From: Desulfurococcaceae archaeon UBA285
Lineage (GTDB): Archaea > Thermoproteota > Thermoprotei_A > Sulfolobales > Desulfurococcaceae
Reading direction: 5' to 3'
DNA length: 38,548 bases
Assembly (NCBI GenBank): GCA_002495025.1
Contig: DADP01000013.1
Span: 1-38,548 of the forward strand
Shown here: positions 14,862 through 22,380 of the stretch, piece by piece
Layout of the letters: each line of letters starts with the position of its first letter
Position numbering within the stretch: the first letter of the stretch is position 1
Notes under the pieces: generated by a model
Databases searched by the model: none
What the model saw: the letters and a program-made list of their open reading frames with translations, nothing else
What the model was told of the DNA's origin: nothing
Made by a program: the position numbers and the translations under genes

Positions 14862-16385
14862 GTGGGGGTTCAGTTGGATAGATTGAAAATAGCTTTTATT
14901 GGTGCTGGTAGTGCTGTATGGTCTAGTACAATAGTTGTCGACTTATTGATAAACGAGAGGCTTAGAGATAGAATTGACATTTGGCTCATGGATATTGATG
15001 AATGGAGGCTGGATGTAATATATGGATTTACCAAGCGATACATTGATGAACTAGGTGTTAAAGCCCGGGTATACAAGACAACAAGTAGAGTCGAAGCCAT
15101 TAGAGAAGCAGATTTCGTAGTAAACTCTGCAATGGCTGGAGGACACTCGTACTATGAACTACTAAGAGAAATCTCGGAGAAACATGGGTATTACAGGGGG
15201 ATTAACAGTGTTGAATGGAATTACGTGAGCGACTACCACACTATATGGGGCTACTATCAATTCAAACTATTCATGAATATACTAAGAGACATCGAAGAGT
15301 ATGCACCCAACGCTTGGATGATAAATGTAGCAAACCCAGTATTCGAGCTTTCAACACTGGCTTTTAGAGAATCCAGGGTTAAATACATTGGTTTATGCCA
15401 TGGACATCTAGGCTACTTGAAATCAGCTATACTAGTACTAGGTATGCGTTTAATGAAAGAACATGGATACGACATGGTCGTTAAATGCGCTATGGAGGAG
15501 CCAGAATGCTATTTCAACACCATACAAGTAGTCGACCCACGCGAAGTAGAAGTAGAAATGCTCGGCTTCAACCACGTAATATGGCTGACAAAATTCAAGT
15601 ATAGGGGTGAAGACGCCTATAAATACCTAGATGAATGGATAAAAGAAGACGCCGAGAAATACTGGAAGACATGGAGGGAATACTATCACAACCCATTCGA
15701 AGTTGATTTATCACCAGCAGCAATAGACATGTATAAAACCTATGGACTCCTACCAATAGGAGACACTGTACGTGGAGGTACATGGAAATACCACTGGAAT
15801 CTAAAAACAAAACAATATTGGTATGGACCATACGGCGGGCCAGACTCAGAGATAGGTTGGGCAATGTATATAGCCCACCTGAGAGGAAAAATGCGAGAAC
15901 TAGCAAACGCCGTCTATGATTTAACAACACCCATTACATCGAAGTATCCACCAAGACCAAGCGGCGAGTCACTTGTTGAAATTATAGATTCTCTTGCAAA
16001 CAACATCGAGAAATCATGGTACTACCTCCACCTTCCAATGGGGGTGAAAATACCTGTACCAATACAGGTAAACACATTGAATAATGGTGCAATAAGTAGT
16101 CTACCAAGCAATGTAGCTGTTGAAGTACCAGCGAGAGTAAGTGGTAGAGGTGTAGAGCCAATAGTAACGAGTAGTATACCCAGAAAAATACTCAACCAAG
16201 TACTACTACCAAGACTAATGAGGGCAGAGTGGGCAATAGAAGCATTTCTAGAAGGTGGTAGAGACCACTTGTTCAACTGGCTAATAGTAGACCCTAGAAC
16301 AAAGAGTACAGAACAAGTAAACAATGTAATAGACGATATACTCAAACTACCAGGAAACGAAGAAATGGCAAAACACTACTCGTAA
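14862..16385 (+). CDS. Glycoside hydrolase family 4 protein
   Basis: GH4 enzymes cleave glycosides by an NAD+ and metal-dependent redox-elimination route. The 507-residue product begins with the Rossmann motif IAFIGAGSAVWSST, then VNSAMAGGHSYYELL, NVANPVFELSTLA (the N-x-x-N-P-type substrate/metal segment) and GLCHGHLGYL, whose Cys-His pair is a GH4 metal-binding feature, and later MLGFNHVIWLTKF. Size is slightly larger than the usual 430-480. CHG-type members are commonly alpha-glucosidase or galacturonidase-like, so the substrate remains open. GTG 14862 lies about 27 nt after a TATA-like TTTTTATAC (14830-14838), which suggests a leaderless transcript. The divergent deacetylase gene hints at a shared carbohydrate pathway. 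Confidence 0.88.
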   Translation: MGVQLDRLKIAFIGAGSAVWSSTIVVDLLINERLRDRIDIWLMDIDEWRLDVIYGFTKRYIDELGVKARVYKTTSRVEAIREADFVVNSAMAGGHSYYELLREISEKHGYYRGINSVEWNYVSDYHTIWGYYQFKLFMNILRDIEEYAPNAWMINVANPVFELSTLAFRESRVKYIGLCHGHLGYLKSAILVLGMRLMKEHGYDMVVKCAMEEPECYFNTIQVVDPREVEVEMLGFNHVIWLTKFKYRGEDAYKYLDEWIKEDAEKYWKTWREYYHNPFEVDLSPAAIDMYKTYGLLPIGDTVRGGTWKYHWNLKTKQYWYGPYGGPDSEIGWAMYIAHLRGKMRELANAVYDLTTPITSKYPPRPSGESLVEIIDSLANNIEKSWYYLHLPMGVKIPVPIQVNTLNNGAISSLPSNVAVEVPARVSGRGVEPIVTSSIPRKILNQVLLPRLMRAEWAIEAFLEGGRDHLFNWLIVDPRTKSTEQVNNVIDDILKLPGNEEMAKHYS

Positions 16386-16411
16386 CACTATAAAAATAAT
16401 TTTTGAATTCA

Positions 16412-16675
16412 CTACTTACCCACAGCTTTTTTCTCTGCAATCCACTGTCTTCTATACTCCCATAGAGATGGAGGAGTCCACATTACCCATAATGGCAGTG
16501 CTTTAATAAACTCGTAGGCTTCCTCCCAGCCTTCAAGACCAAGTCTCTCAGCTAGTTCTTCGAGACTCATAGGTGTTCTAATATATTCACGAATAATTTT
16601 AAGTAAGTCTTCTGTTATCGGTATTTCTTTCTCTCCTACTTTTACAACAAACAATATTTCTTTTACTTCACTCAA
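16412..16675 (-). CDS. Small conserved-looking hypothetical protein
   Basis: The product is about 87 residues and I do not recognise a named family. It has a beta-rich start (KEILFVVKVGEKEIPI), a helix-turn-helix-like middle (DLLKIIREYIRTPMSLEELAERLGLEGWEEAYEFIKAL) and a Trp-rich end (PLWVMWTPPSLWEYRRQWIAEKK). The S-L-E-E-L-A-E-R-L-G-L pattern resembles a winged-helix recognition unit, so nucleic-acid binding is possible. TTG 16675 is favoured over ATG 16690 because GGTGG precedes it and a TATA-like TTTTATAC on the same strand predicts transcription starting too late for the ATG. It converges on the GH4 gene with 26 nt between stops. Confidence 0.6.
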   Translation of the reverse strand: MSEVKEILFVVKVGEKEIPITEDLLKIIREYIRTPMSLEELAERLGLEGWEEAYEFIKALPLWVMWTPPSLWEYRRQWIAEKKAVGK

Positions 16676-16731
16676 CCCATAACCACCCATTGAGACAAAC
16701 CATTGTATAAAACCTTAAAAATATTGCGTAG

Positions 16732-16837
16732 TGGGGCCGCCGGGATTTGAACCCGGGACCACCGGCGCTCCGGGAGTCCCAGGCCACGGGGGACATCCCC
16801 CCAGGCCGGCATCCTAGCCAGGCTAGACGACGGCCCC
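16732..16837 (-). tRNA. tRNA-Pro (GGG) with a 31-nt intron
   Basis: All arms fold: acceptor GGGGCCG/CGGCCCC, D-arm with A14, G18-G19 and A21, anticodon stem CCGGC/GCCGG with loop C-T-GGG-G-C, T-arm CCGGG-TTCAAAT-CCCGG, discriminator A at 16732. CCA is not encoded. Anticodon 34-36 is GGG, and G37 follows as in tRNA-Pro. A 31-nt intron separates 37 and 38 (16768-16798). Removing it leaves 75 nt, matching a tRNA with two extra D-loop bases. The very high GC content against an AT-rich background indicates growth at high temperature. A TATA-like TTTTATAA lies about 40 nt upstream on the minus strand. Confidence 0.96.
16768..16798 (-). other. Archaeal tRNA intron at position 37/38
   Basis: The intron sits at the canonical site, one base 3' of the anticodon. 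A bulge-helix-bulge can be drawn: exon CTGG (32-35) pairs with intron CCGG next to the 3' site; the 5' bulge is GGG and the 3' bulge AGC, each cut after its second base; the inner helix pairs GA-U-GUCCC with GGGACUC, leaving one bulged U. The splicing endonuclease should therefore recognise it. Confidence 0.85.
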
Positions 16838-17105
16838 TCTTTCAAGTCTCATTAGATATACTCTAGGGGATTATAAAAGAATATCCATGGTAGAACAATA
16901 CTTCATTATCTATCCAATACTTTCGGCCACCTCTCTTCTTTTAAAACACCTAGCCTTTATAACACATTACACGTTTATTTAAAAAAATGCATATCACAAA
17001 ATGCCCACTCAATGAGATTTTTAATCATGTTAATTAATTGTATTGTGAACCCTTACCTTTACTATTAATGAATAGAATATTCCCAATTGGCTTTGGTGAA
17101 TAGTA

Positions 17106-17366
17106 ATGCCTGTTAGATATAGATGTAGCCACTGTGGAAATGTAATCTACGAGTTTAAAGGTGTTGGCCAGAGTTATACAGGTTTGATCTCTCCACGTGA
17201 ATTCGTAAAACTAGTTGGCTATCACTGTCCATACTGCAAAGCCCCCTTAAAAGAGCCTGAGGGAGATGTACGCAAGTATATGTATATTAGACCAGCAGTG
17301 CCGTTTACAAGAGACTCGCTACCACTATTTGATTCGTCGAGAACCACTATTACTTCAACTGCATAG
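17106..17366 (+). CDS. Small zinc-ribbon protein
   Basis: The 86-residue product has two Cys pairs, C7-x2-C10 (RYRCSHCGNVIYEF) and C42-x2-C45 (GYHCPYCKAPL), which form a treble-clef or zinc-ribbon site of the kind found in small crenarchaeal proteins. The rest is short and basic to neutral, with a Ser/Thr-rich tail. ATG 17106 has GGTGA (17095-17099) just upstream. The 3' end overlaps the convergent kinase gene by 17 nt. Its role is unknown; nucleic-acid or protein binding is usual for such ribbons. Confidence 0.75.
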   Translation: MPVRYRCSHCGNVIYEFKGVGQSYTGLISPREFVKLVGYHCPYCKAPLKEPEGDVRKYMYIRPAVPFTRDSLPLFDSSRTTITSTA

Positions 17367-18153
17367 CTTCAAGTAGTTTTTCAAAGTCTTCATCTAGATA
17401 GGATTCTTTGTATTTTCTCAGTGCATCTAGAACTCTGTTTCTATCAATACCTAGTGTTTCTATGAGTTTACTGCTATTTCTATATCTATATAGTAGAAAC
17501 GACGTAAATGATGTAGTATTTACTGGTCTACGCGTTTTTCTAGCGCTCTCCCAGTCCAGTATTTTAACATCTTGTTCTCTGCATACAAATACGTGTCCAC
17601 TTGGTCTATTGATCTCTGTGTGGTCTATACCAAGCAAGTCTAGTTTTCTCAGTTTAATCATGGTATTTAATAATAGTGTTTTCAATTCATTCAATCTATT
17701 CGAATTCAAGTATTCTTCTAGTACAATAGTGTAATCTCTACACTTCCCAGGCGGGAGTAGCTCGTAGAAAACATAGAAGTCGCGGTAGGCTAGGAGTTTT
17801 GGTGGTAAACTAGATGGATAGGCCTCGCTCATTAATAATGCTTCTCTTGTAAAACTCTCTCTTCTACTATCTAGTCTTTTTATCTTCAGCGATCCAATTC
17901 CATTGAATTTATTGTATGCAACTACTACTATTGCAGAGTAGCCCTTACCAAGTATTCTCAAGTCGAGAAATTTACCACCTGTTTCCAATAAATAGGTGAA
18001 ACCATCTAGTTTAAGGAGTTCTAATCTCTCTTCGAGCTCACTACAATTCTCTCGGGGAAAGCAGAGTACTCGCTCAATATACGTGTCTGGTTTATCTAGG
18101 AAGTGCAGTACTCCATCCAACTCGGCTTCTTCAATATAAAGTCTCGTAGCCAC
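17350..18153 (-). CDS. Predicted Ser/Thr protein kinase (COG2112-like)
   Basis: The 267-residue product has an abbreviated kinase fold: glycine loop LGKGYSAIVVVAY (68-80), lysine strand SLKIKRLD (K90 or K92), catalytic region GIDHTEINRPSGHVFV (about 175-190) and a DFG-like D200-W-E motif (VKILDWESARKTRRP). The H-x-E-x-x-R-P pattern followed by DWE/DFE-S-A is typical of the archaeal COG2112 predicted kinases related to RIO and Bud32. It follows cca on the same strand; the start codon lies 58 nt inside the end of cca in another frame, and no good later start exists before a TTG near 18005. The target is unknown; the location suggests tRNA or RNA metabolism. Confidence 0.78.
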   Translation of the reverse strand: MATRLYIEEAELDGVLHFLDKPDTYIERVLCFPRENCSELEERLELLKLDGFTYLLETGGKFLDLRILGKGYSAIVVVAYNKFNGIGSLKIKRLDSRRESFTREALLMSEAYPSSLPPKLLAYRDFYVFYELLPPGKCRDYTIVLEEYLNSNRLNELKTLLLNTMIKLRKLDLLGIDHTEINRPSGHVFVCREQDVKILDWESARKTRRPVNTTSFTSFLLYRYRNSSKLIETLGIDRNRVLDALRKYKESYLDEDFEKLLEAMQLK

Positions 18154-19505
18154 CTGGTAGCACCTAGATCGCTGAGTTTCTTGAATACTTCTTCATTGAG
18201 AAGCTCGACTACGGGTTTAATAGTCTTTAAATGTGGTGATACAGTAAACTCGCTCCATCTCTCCGAGATTACTTCTAGTACATTGACTTCTCTCCTCGGG
18301 TCTAGAGACTCCATACACCCCTTATAGTCTATCCATGGGCCGAATCCTCTACCAAGGTGTTTCTTGATAAATCCGTGTATTCTATCTCCTTCATGGCCGA
18401 GACAGGGTCCACTGTACAGTTTGAAGAGTGGTAGCTGGCAACTTTCTAATTCAAGTGCTATTACAACAATATCTTTTTCATTACTCCAAGCTGAATAGTC
18501 TAAAACCCTTATATCAAATCCGCCTAGAACCCGTGGAGCAGTAGATGCAACCCTCCACGCCTCGCCCCATACAACGTCTGGTGGTAGTGGTTCTTTTAAA
18601 TAGTATTCCAGGAATACAATACACCTATTTCTAGTTTTCTCTAGTAATTCTTCTACTCGTGGAGCTACTGGTTCTCTAAAGAAGGAAACACTTGGATTAG
18701 ACAAGTAGCATTGTGATGCAATTATAAACGTGAAGAGACTGCGAGCATTTACACTAGCTGTTACATTTCTCAAGTAGTCTACTGGGTCTGGCATATATAC
18801 AAGTGAATCAGGGTATTTATCTCGTAGTTTCTTCAGCAATTCTCTCGTCAACTTGTCTCCAATGGTATTAACTACTACGGGAGGCCTCCATTCACTAGCT
18901 GCTTTTAAAACCTCTCTAAAACCTCCATATGCAACTATTAGTAGTTCAACGGCATATCCGCTAAAACCACGTGTTTTAACTTCTGCTCCATATACACCAA
19001 TAGACTTCATGAATTTCTTGAGTAGTCTAACATGATCTCTTTGCTCGCTACTCAGTGTTTTATTAATGAATAATGTGTGGAATGGTGTTCTATCAACAGC
19101 TGTTTTTGCAAGTGTAGGTGTATCTAGTTTCAAACCAGCTACGATATCTGCTTCTACCTCGCCTAGTCTTACTCTTACATATGGGTGTTCAGCATATCTC
19201 AATTCGTATTCTCCAATCTCTCTTGCTGCTTCTATCAGTATTGGAAGTGCTTTTTTCTCGAGGTCTTCTCTACTCCAATCACTGGGGAATAAGACGAATA
19301 CGTCTAGATCTCTATCTCCACTCAGCCATGTATCATGTGCTACACTCCCTTGAAGTGTTACTTCAGCCCGTATGCTGTGTTTACTCAGTGTTTCTTCTAT
19401 AGCATGCTTTACTTTCTCATATGTCTTCAATAACAATTCGTATTCACTGGGTTTTGGCTTGATTTCTTCTAGTATTTTTAATTCTACTTCGCCCAGGTTT
19501 TCCAT
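18096..19505 (-). CDS. cca: CCA-adding tRNA nucleotidyltransferase, archaeal class I
   Basis: The enzyme adds or repairs the 3' CCA of tRNA using CTP and ATP without a template. It is needed here since the tRNA-Pro gene encodes no CCA. The 469-residue product shows the class I nucleotidyltransferase signature GSVAHDTWLSGDRDLDVFVLFP (about 51-72) with the metal-binding D-L-D, and a third carboxylate in EVEADIVAGLKL, followed by the neck, body and tail domains (RDHVRLLKKFMKSIGVYGAEVKTRGFSGYAVELLI). ATG 19505 has GGTGG just upstream, 17 nt after the thpR stop, so thpR and cca form an operon. Length is normal for archaea. Confidence 0.96.
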   Translation of the reverse strand: MENLGEVELKILEEIKPKPSEYELLLKTYEKVKHAIEETLSKHSIRAEVTLQGSVAHDTWLSGDRDLDVFVLFPSDWSREDLEKKALPILIEAAREIGEYELRYAEHPYVRVRLGEVEADIVAGLKLDTPTLAKTAVDRTPFHTLFINKTLSSEQRDHVRLLKKFMKSIGVYGAEVKTRGFSGYAVELLIVAYGGFREVLKAASEWRPPVVVNTIGDKLTRELLKKLRDKYPDSLVYMPDPVDYLRNVTASVNARSLFTFIIASQCYLSNPSVSFFREPVAPRVEELLEKTRNRCIVFLEYYLKEPLPPDVVWGEAWRVASTAPRVLGGFDIRVLDYSAWSNEKDIVVIALELESCQLPLFKLYSGPCLGHEGDRIHGFIKKHLGRGFGPWIDYKGCMESLDPRREVNVLEVISERWSEFTVSPHLKTIKPVVELLNEEVFKKLSDLGATRWLRDFILKKPSWMEYCTS

Positions 19506-19522
19506 CGACCACCACTATTCAA

Positions 19523-20089
19523 CTATTGTAATTCAACAGTGCAGAGATCGCTGTATATGGGGCCGCTTGGAGTCAATACACTCTTTTTTACGTGAATCCT
19601 AGTTACACTTGAAACTCCAAAATCCATGTCTTGCATAGACTGTATTGTTTTAACTAGTTTGTCGACTCCACGTCCACTTTTCACTCTTGCAAGTGTAATG
19701 TGTGGTACAAACTCTTCTCTCTCTGGTGGAACACCAAGTCTTCTCACTATTCTCTCTACTATTCTAGCCAGCTCTACTAGTTTATCAGACCCCTCGGCTA
19801 CACCAGCCCATACAACTCTCGGCCTCGCTAGATTGGGGAAGACGCCAAGGCCTTTTACATGCATTTCAAATCTACTGTACTTCAATGTAGAGATATCACT
19901 ACACAGTACCTTGACTAGGCCGGCTGGTATTTCACCTATAAACCTCAGTGTTAAATGTATATTCTCGTCTTCTACAGGTTTTAAATCAGCACCTGTTTCA
20001 ACTAGTTTATTTCTCGCTTCTACTAGTTTTTTGAGTACATCGCTGTTTTCTATTTCAATCGCTATAAATGTTCTAATCATCTCGCTCAT
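19523..20089 (-). CDS. thpR: RNA 2',3'-cyclic phosphodiesterase (2'-5' RNA ligase family)
   Basis: ThpR/LigT proteins open 2',3'-cyclic phosphates at RNA ends. The 188-residue product has two HxTx motifs, HLTL (in NIHLTLRFIG) and HITL (in FVPHITLARVK), that make the active site of the 2H phosphoesterase superfamily, and starts with the family-typical IRTFIAIE. ATG 20089 is chosen over the upstream frame because GGTGG precedes it. It leads an operon with cca; the two act on RNA 3' ends, and this pairing is common in archaea. The gene is divergent from the UPF0200 gene across a region with inverted repeats. Confidence 0.92.
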   Translation of the reverse strand: MSEMIRTFIAIEIENSDVLKKLVEARNKLVETGADLKPVEDENIHLTLRFIGEIPAGLVKVLCSDISTLKYSRFEMHVKGLGVFPNLARPRVVWAGVAEGSDKLVELARIVERIVRRLGVPPEREEFVPHITLARVKSGRGVDKLVKTIQSMQDMDFGVSSVTRIHVKKSVLTPSGPIYSDLCTVELQ

Positions 20090-20188
20090 TAAACCACCAT
20101 TATCAGCAATACACTCTATCCAATAGTAATTAACTCTCAAGGCTTAATTATATAATTGAAAGCATTATGCTATAAAACTCATAAACCC

Positions 20189-20240
20189 TAGAGAAATAAT
20201 TAATCTCTAAACCACTTAGACTACCCATTGGTGTAGTCTA
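20189..20240 (+). promoter_or_regulatory. Two inverted repeats in the 5' region of the UPF0200 gene
   Basis: TAGAGA (20189-20194) pairs with TCTCTA (20204-20209), and TAGACTAC (20217-20224) pairs with GTAGTCTA (20233-20240). The second hairpin ends directly before the TTG start (20241) and its 8-nt loop holds most of the ribosome binding site GGTG (20230-20233). A TATA-like GCTATAAAA near 20169-20177 predicts a transcript starting about 20200, so the second hairpin would be in the mRNA. It could control translation; this is inference from position. Confidence 0.45.
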
Positions 20241-20792
20241 TTGAAGCGCTTATACATATTACTAACTGGAATGCCCGGCTCTGGTAAAAGCATTGTAGCA
20301 GAAGTTGCAAGAGAAATAGGTATTCCAGTATACACAATGGGCGATGTAATTAGAGAAGAAACACTTAGAAGACACGGTGTTGTAACACCAGAACTCATGG
20401 TTGAAACATCAAAGAGGCTTAGAGAGGAATACGGTGATGAAATAGTAGCAGTTAAAACCATTGAGAAAATACCCAGCGAATACAAAATAGTATTAATCGA
20501 CGGGGTTCGAAGCCTGAGAGAAGTAGAAGTATTCAAGAAACACGGCGAAGTAGTAATCATAGCTGTACACGCCTCGCCAAAAACAAGGTTTAAGAGACTA
20601 GTTGAGAGAAAGAGGCCTGGAGACCCCTCTACATACGAGGAATTCCAGAAGAGAGACTATACAGAACTAGGATTTGGAATCGGGAGCGTTATAGCACTAG
20701 CAGACTATGTAATAATAAACGAGACCTCTATAGAAGAAGCAAAAAGAAAAGCCCGTGAAATATTATTTAAACTGGTTGAAACCCATGGTTGA
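20241..20792 (+). CDS. UPF0200 family P-loop nucleotide kinase-like protein
   Basis: The 183-residue product has a P-loop GMPGSGKS (10-17), then YTMGDVIREE, a lid-like region (KRPGDPSTYEEFQKRDYTELGFGIG) and a C-terminal VIINETSIEEAKRKAREIL. The order fits small nucleotide kinases such as dephospho-CoA or adenylate kinase, and the K-R-D-x-x-E-L-G-x-G-I-G segment is characteristic of archaeal UPF0200. The substrate is not known. TTG 20241 has the GGTG of the hairpin loop as ribosome binding site. The following UPF0201 gene begins inside its 3' end (start 20785), so both are translated from one mRNA. Confidence 0.85.
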   Translation: MKRLYILLTGMPGSGKSIVAEVAREIGIPVYTMGDVIREETLRRHGVVTPELMVETSKRLREEYGDEIVAVKTIEKIPSEYKIVLIDGVRSLREVEVFKKHGEVVIIAVHASPKTRFKRLVERKRPGDPSTYEEFQKRDYTELGFGIGSVIALADYVIINETSIEEAKRKAREILFKLVETHG

Positions 20793-21183
20793 AATCACTG
20801 TTGAAGCAGAAGTAAGACCAACAGAAGACATTGAAAAAGTAAAAACAGCACTATTAAACATAGCTAGACCCGAAGACCTAGAAGTAGAAGAAGTAACAAC
20901 GGGTTTTAGAGTAATGAGGATTAAATGTAGTAGAATAGAGTGTCTAGAACCACTGAGAAACATGATTAAATCCCAGCAAATAGAACCAGCATTTAGAGCC
21001 CACCTAGAAAAATACTGGGAGGGAGACACTATAACCATACTCCTCCATAAACAAGCATGCTACGTGGGAAAAATATCCCTCATAGACAGCTATAGAGAAT
21101 CACCACTAGGACCAATAAAACTCACAATAAAAGGAACAGAAGAGGAATTAGAAAAGATCATCGAATACCTAACAAGCGAATAG
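20785..21183 (+). CDS. UPF0201 family protein (COG1325, predicted RNA-binding)
   Basis: The 132-residue product starts MVEITVEAEVRPTEDIEKVKTALLNI and ends LGPIKLTIKGTEEELEKIIEYLTSE, an alpha/beta protein of the archaeal UPF0201 family, described in COG1325 as a predicted exosome-associated or RNA-binding protein. No catalytic motif is visible. ATG 20785 is preferred to the upstream in-frame ATG at 20755, because it gives the family-typical N-terminus and overlaps the UPF0200 stop by 8 nt. Co-translation suggests a shared process, possibly RNA related; this is inference. Confidence 0.82.
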   Translation: MVEITVEAEVRPTEDIEKVKTALLNIARPEDLEVEEVTTGFRVMRIKCSRIECLEPLRNMIKSQQIEPAFRAHLEKYWEGDTITILLHKQACYVGKISLIDSYRESPLGPIKLTIKGTEEELEKIIEYLTSE

Positions 21184-21220
21184 TATTAACAACTCACTTC
21201 CACACCCCACTTGTTGATTC

Positions 21221-21242
21221 CAAATGGGATTCAAACGGGATT
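21221..21242. repeat. Tandem 11-nt near-repeat in a 296-nt gene-free stretch
   Basis: CAAATGGGATT (21221-21231) is followed directly by CAAACGGGATT (21232-21242), one mismatch apart. CAAACGGG (21232-21239) is also the exact reverse complement of CCCGTTTG at 21324-21331. The region 21184-21479 between UPF0201 and the Cys-rich protein gene holds no gene, but further short inverted repeats lie near 21358-21393. It may be a regulator site or a structured 5' region. Confidence 0.4.
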
Positions 21243-21479
21243 TCTACTGAGATGAGAATATATATTGAGAAAGAAGAAAGCTCAATAGGTTTTATAATCG
21301 CAACTAATACTTGTCTCCGTTTCCCCGTTTGGCTAAAACGATTTGTTATCTAGGCGGCTCTCCCCTGTAAACCCTATAGGAGTAGAGAGTATAGTGGCTA
21401 CTCAAAGAAACCATGATGAAGGAAAGTTTATAATATAGTGGGAGAAAGTGTAATCATGGTAATGTAGAGGTATATATCA

Positions 21480-22340
21480 ATGAAAAGAGATATAGTTCTC
21501 AGTGTACGATATATCCTCGTCGCTGTTTTAGTCTTTTTCATTGTATTCTTTGCTTTCTCGGAGAGTAGTAATTCAAATAAAAGTAGTATTGGTGCTAGTA
21601 GACTACCTACAATGGAAGTAGTAATTAGTGATAGTGATGTCCTCGAAGATTGTAAAGTCTACATAGAGAAGCAAGAGGTTAGTAATGGATACTATGTAAA
21701 ACAGGGTTGGTGTCAAGCATGGGTTAAAGGCCCCTATTTATACAGTATAGAAGGCCTTGAAACACACTTCTGTATCACCGCTCACTCTAAAATATACCTT
21801 GATAGCTTTAAGAGTAGAGTATTCTGTTCTCCACATACATGTGGAGAAATAAAGCCTGTATTAACGAGTAGTGGTAAGGTATTGACATATTCCTCCGTGG
21901 GTGCATGTAGAGGAGGACTTACAGGCAACAGCAAGGTTAGAATATACTTTTATGTTAAATACGTATATGAAGAGAAGTGGTGGTGTAGTCAGTATTCAGG
22001 ACGCTGCATAGTAGATATAACTCTGTATCCAAGAGCTATATATGAAATATCAGATATTAAAGAGCCAGTCCAGCCGTATCAACCACCCTCCCGACCGTGG
22101 CATGCTCTTGGACCCTACGCTGGTCACAGCATAATCCTATTTAACAAAGAGTTTCATGGAGTCTTTGAATTAGGAGTACCACCTGAAGTCATTAGAGACT
22201 ACTTTGAAAGCCTACCACATTGTATCGTAGATTCCTATGTCAAAGTAATTGATTTAAGTGGTAGGGGGCCCGGCTGGTATTACTGGTGGTATAAAGACGA
22301 TGATCCATTCACTTATGAAGTAATGTTTGGGATTGAATAA
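21480..22340 (+). CDS. Exported cysteine-rich protein, unknown function
   Basis: I do not recognise the family. The 286-residue product begins with an export or anchor signal (basic MKRDIVLSVR, then YILVAVLVFFIVFFAF, residues 11-26) and a Ser/Asn-rich linker. The rest is outside the cell and contains nine cysteines (58, 78, 98, 116, 121, 143, 169, 176, 248), many Tyr and Trp, and a Pro-rich stretch (VQPYQPPSRPW, about 197-207) before a C-terminal domain ending PGWYYWWYKDDDPFTYEV. Four disulfides with one free Cys are possible. ATG 21480 has GAGGT 10 nt upstream. It has its own promoter region and converges on rnz. Confidence 0.7.
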   Translation: MKRDIVLSVRYILVAVLVFFIVFFAFSESSNSNKSSIGASRLPTMEVVISDSDVLEDCKVYIEKQEVSNGYYVKQGWCQAWVKGPYLYSIEGLETHFCITAHSKIYLDSFKSRVFCSPHTCGEIKPVLTSSGKVLTYSSVGACRGGLTGNSKVRIYFYVKYVYEEKWWCSQYSGRCIVDITLYPRAIYEISDIKEPVQPYQPPSRPWHALGPYAGHSIILFNKEFHGVFELGVPPEVIRDYFESLPHCIVDSYVKVIDLSGRGPGWYYWWYKDDDPFTYEVMFGIE

Positions 22341-22358
22341 CTATAAAATCCCCCCTAC

Positions 22359-22364
22359 TTTTTT
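22359..22364 (+). terminator. Poly-T terminator candidate
   Basis: A run of six T follows the Cys-rich protein gene by 18 nt, after a C-rich stretch. Archaeal RNA polymerase stops at such T-runs without a required hairpin. It lies in the short gap before the convergent rnz gene. Confidence 0.4.
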
Positions 22365-22380
22365 CTATGAAGTAATTGAA

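Noticed and set aside
16838..17105. Integration remnant beside the tRNA gene
   Set aside because: No repeat of the tRNA 3' end and no integrase fragment are visible.
21412..21479. ATGATGA resembling a C box before the Cys-rich gene
   Set aside because: No CTGA follows within a C/D RNA length, and a TATA-like element and start codon explain the region.
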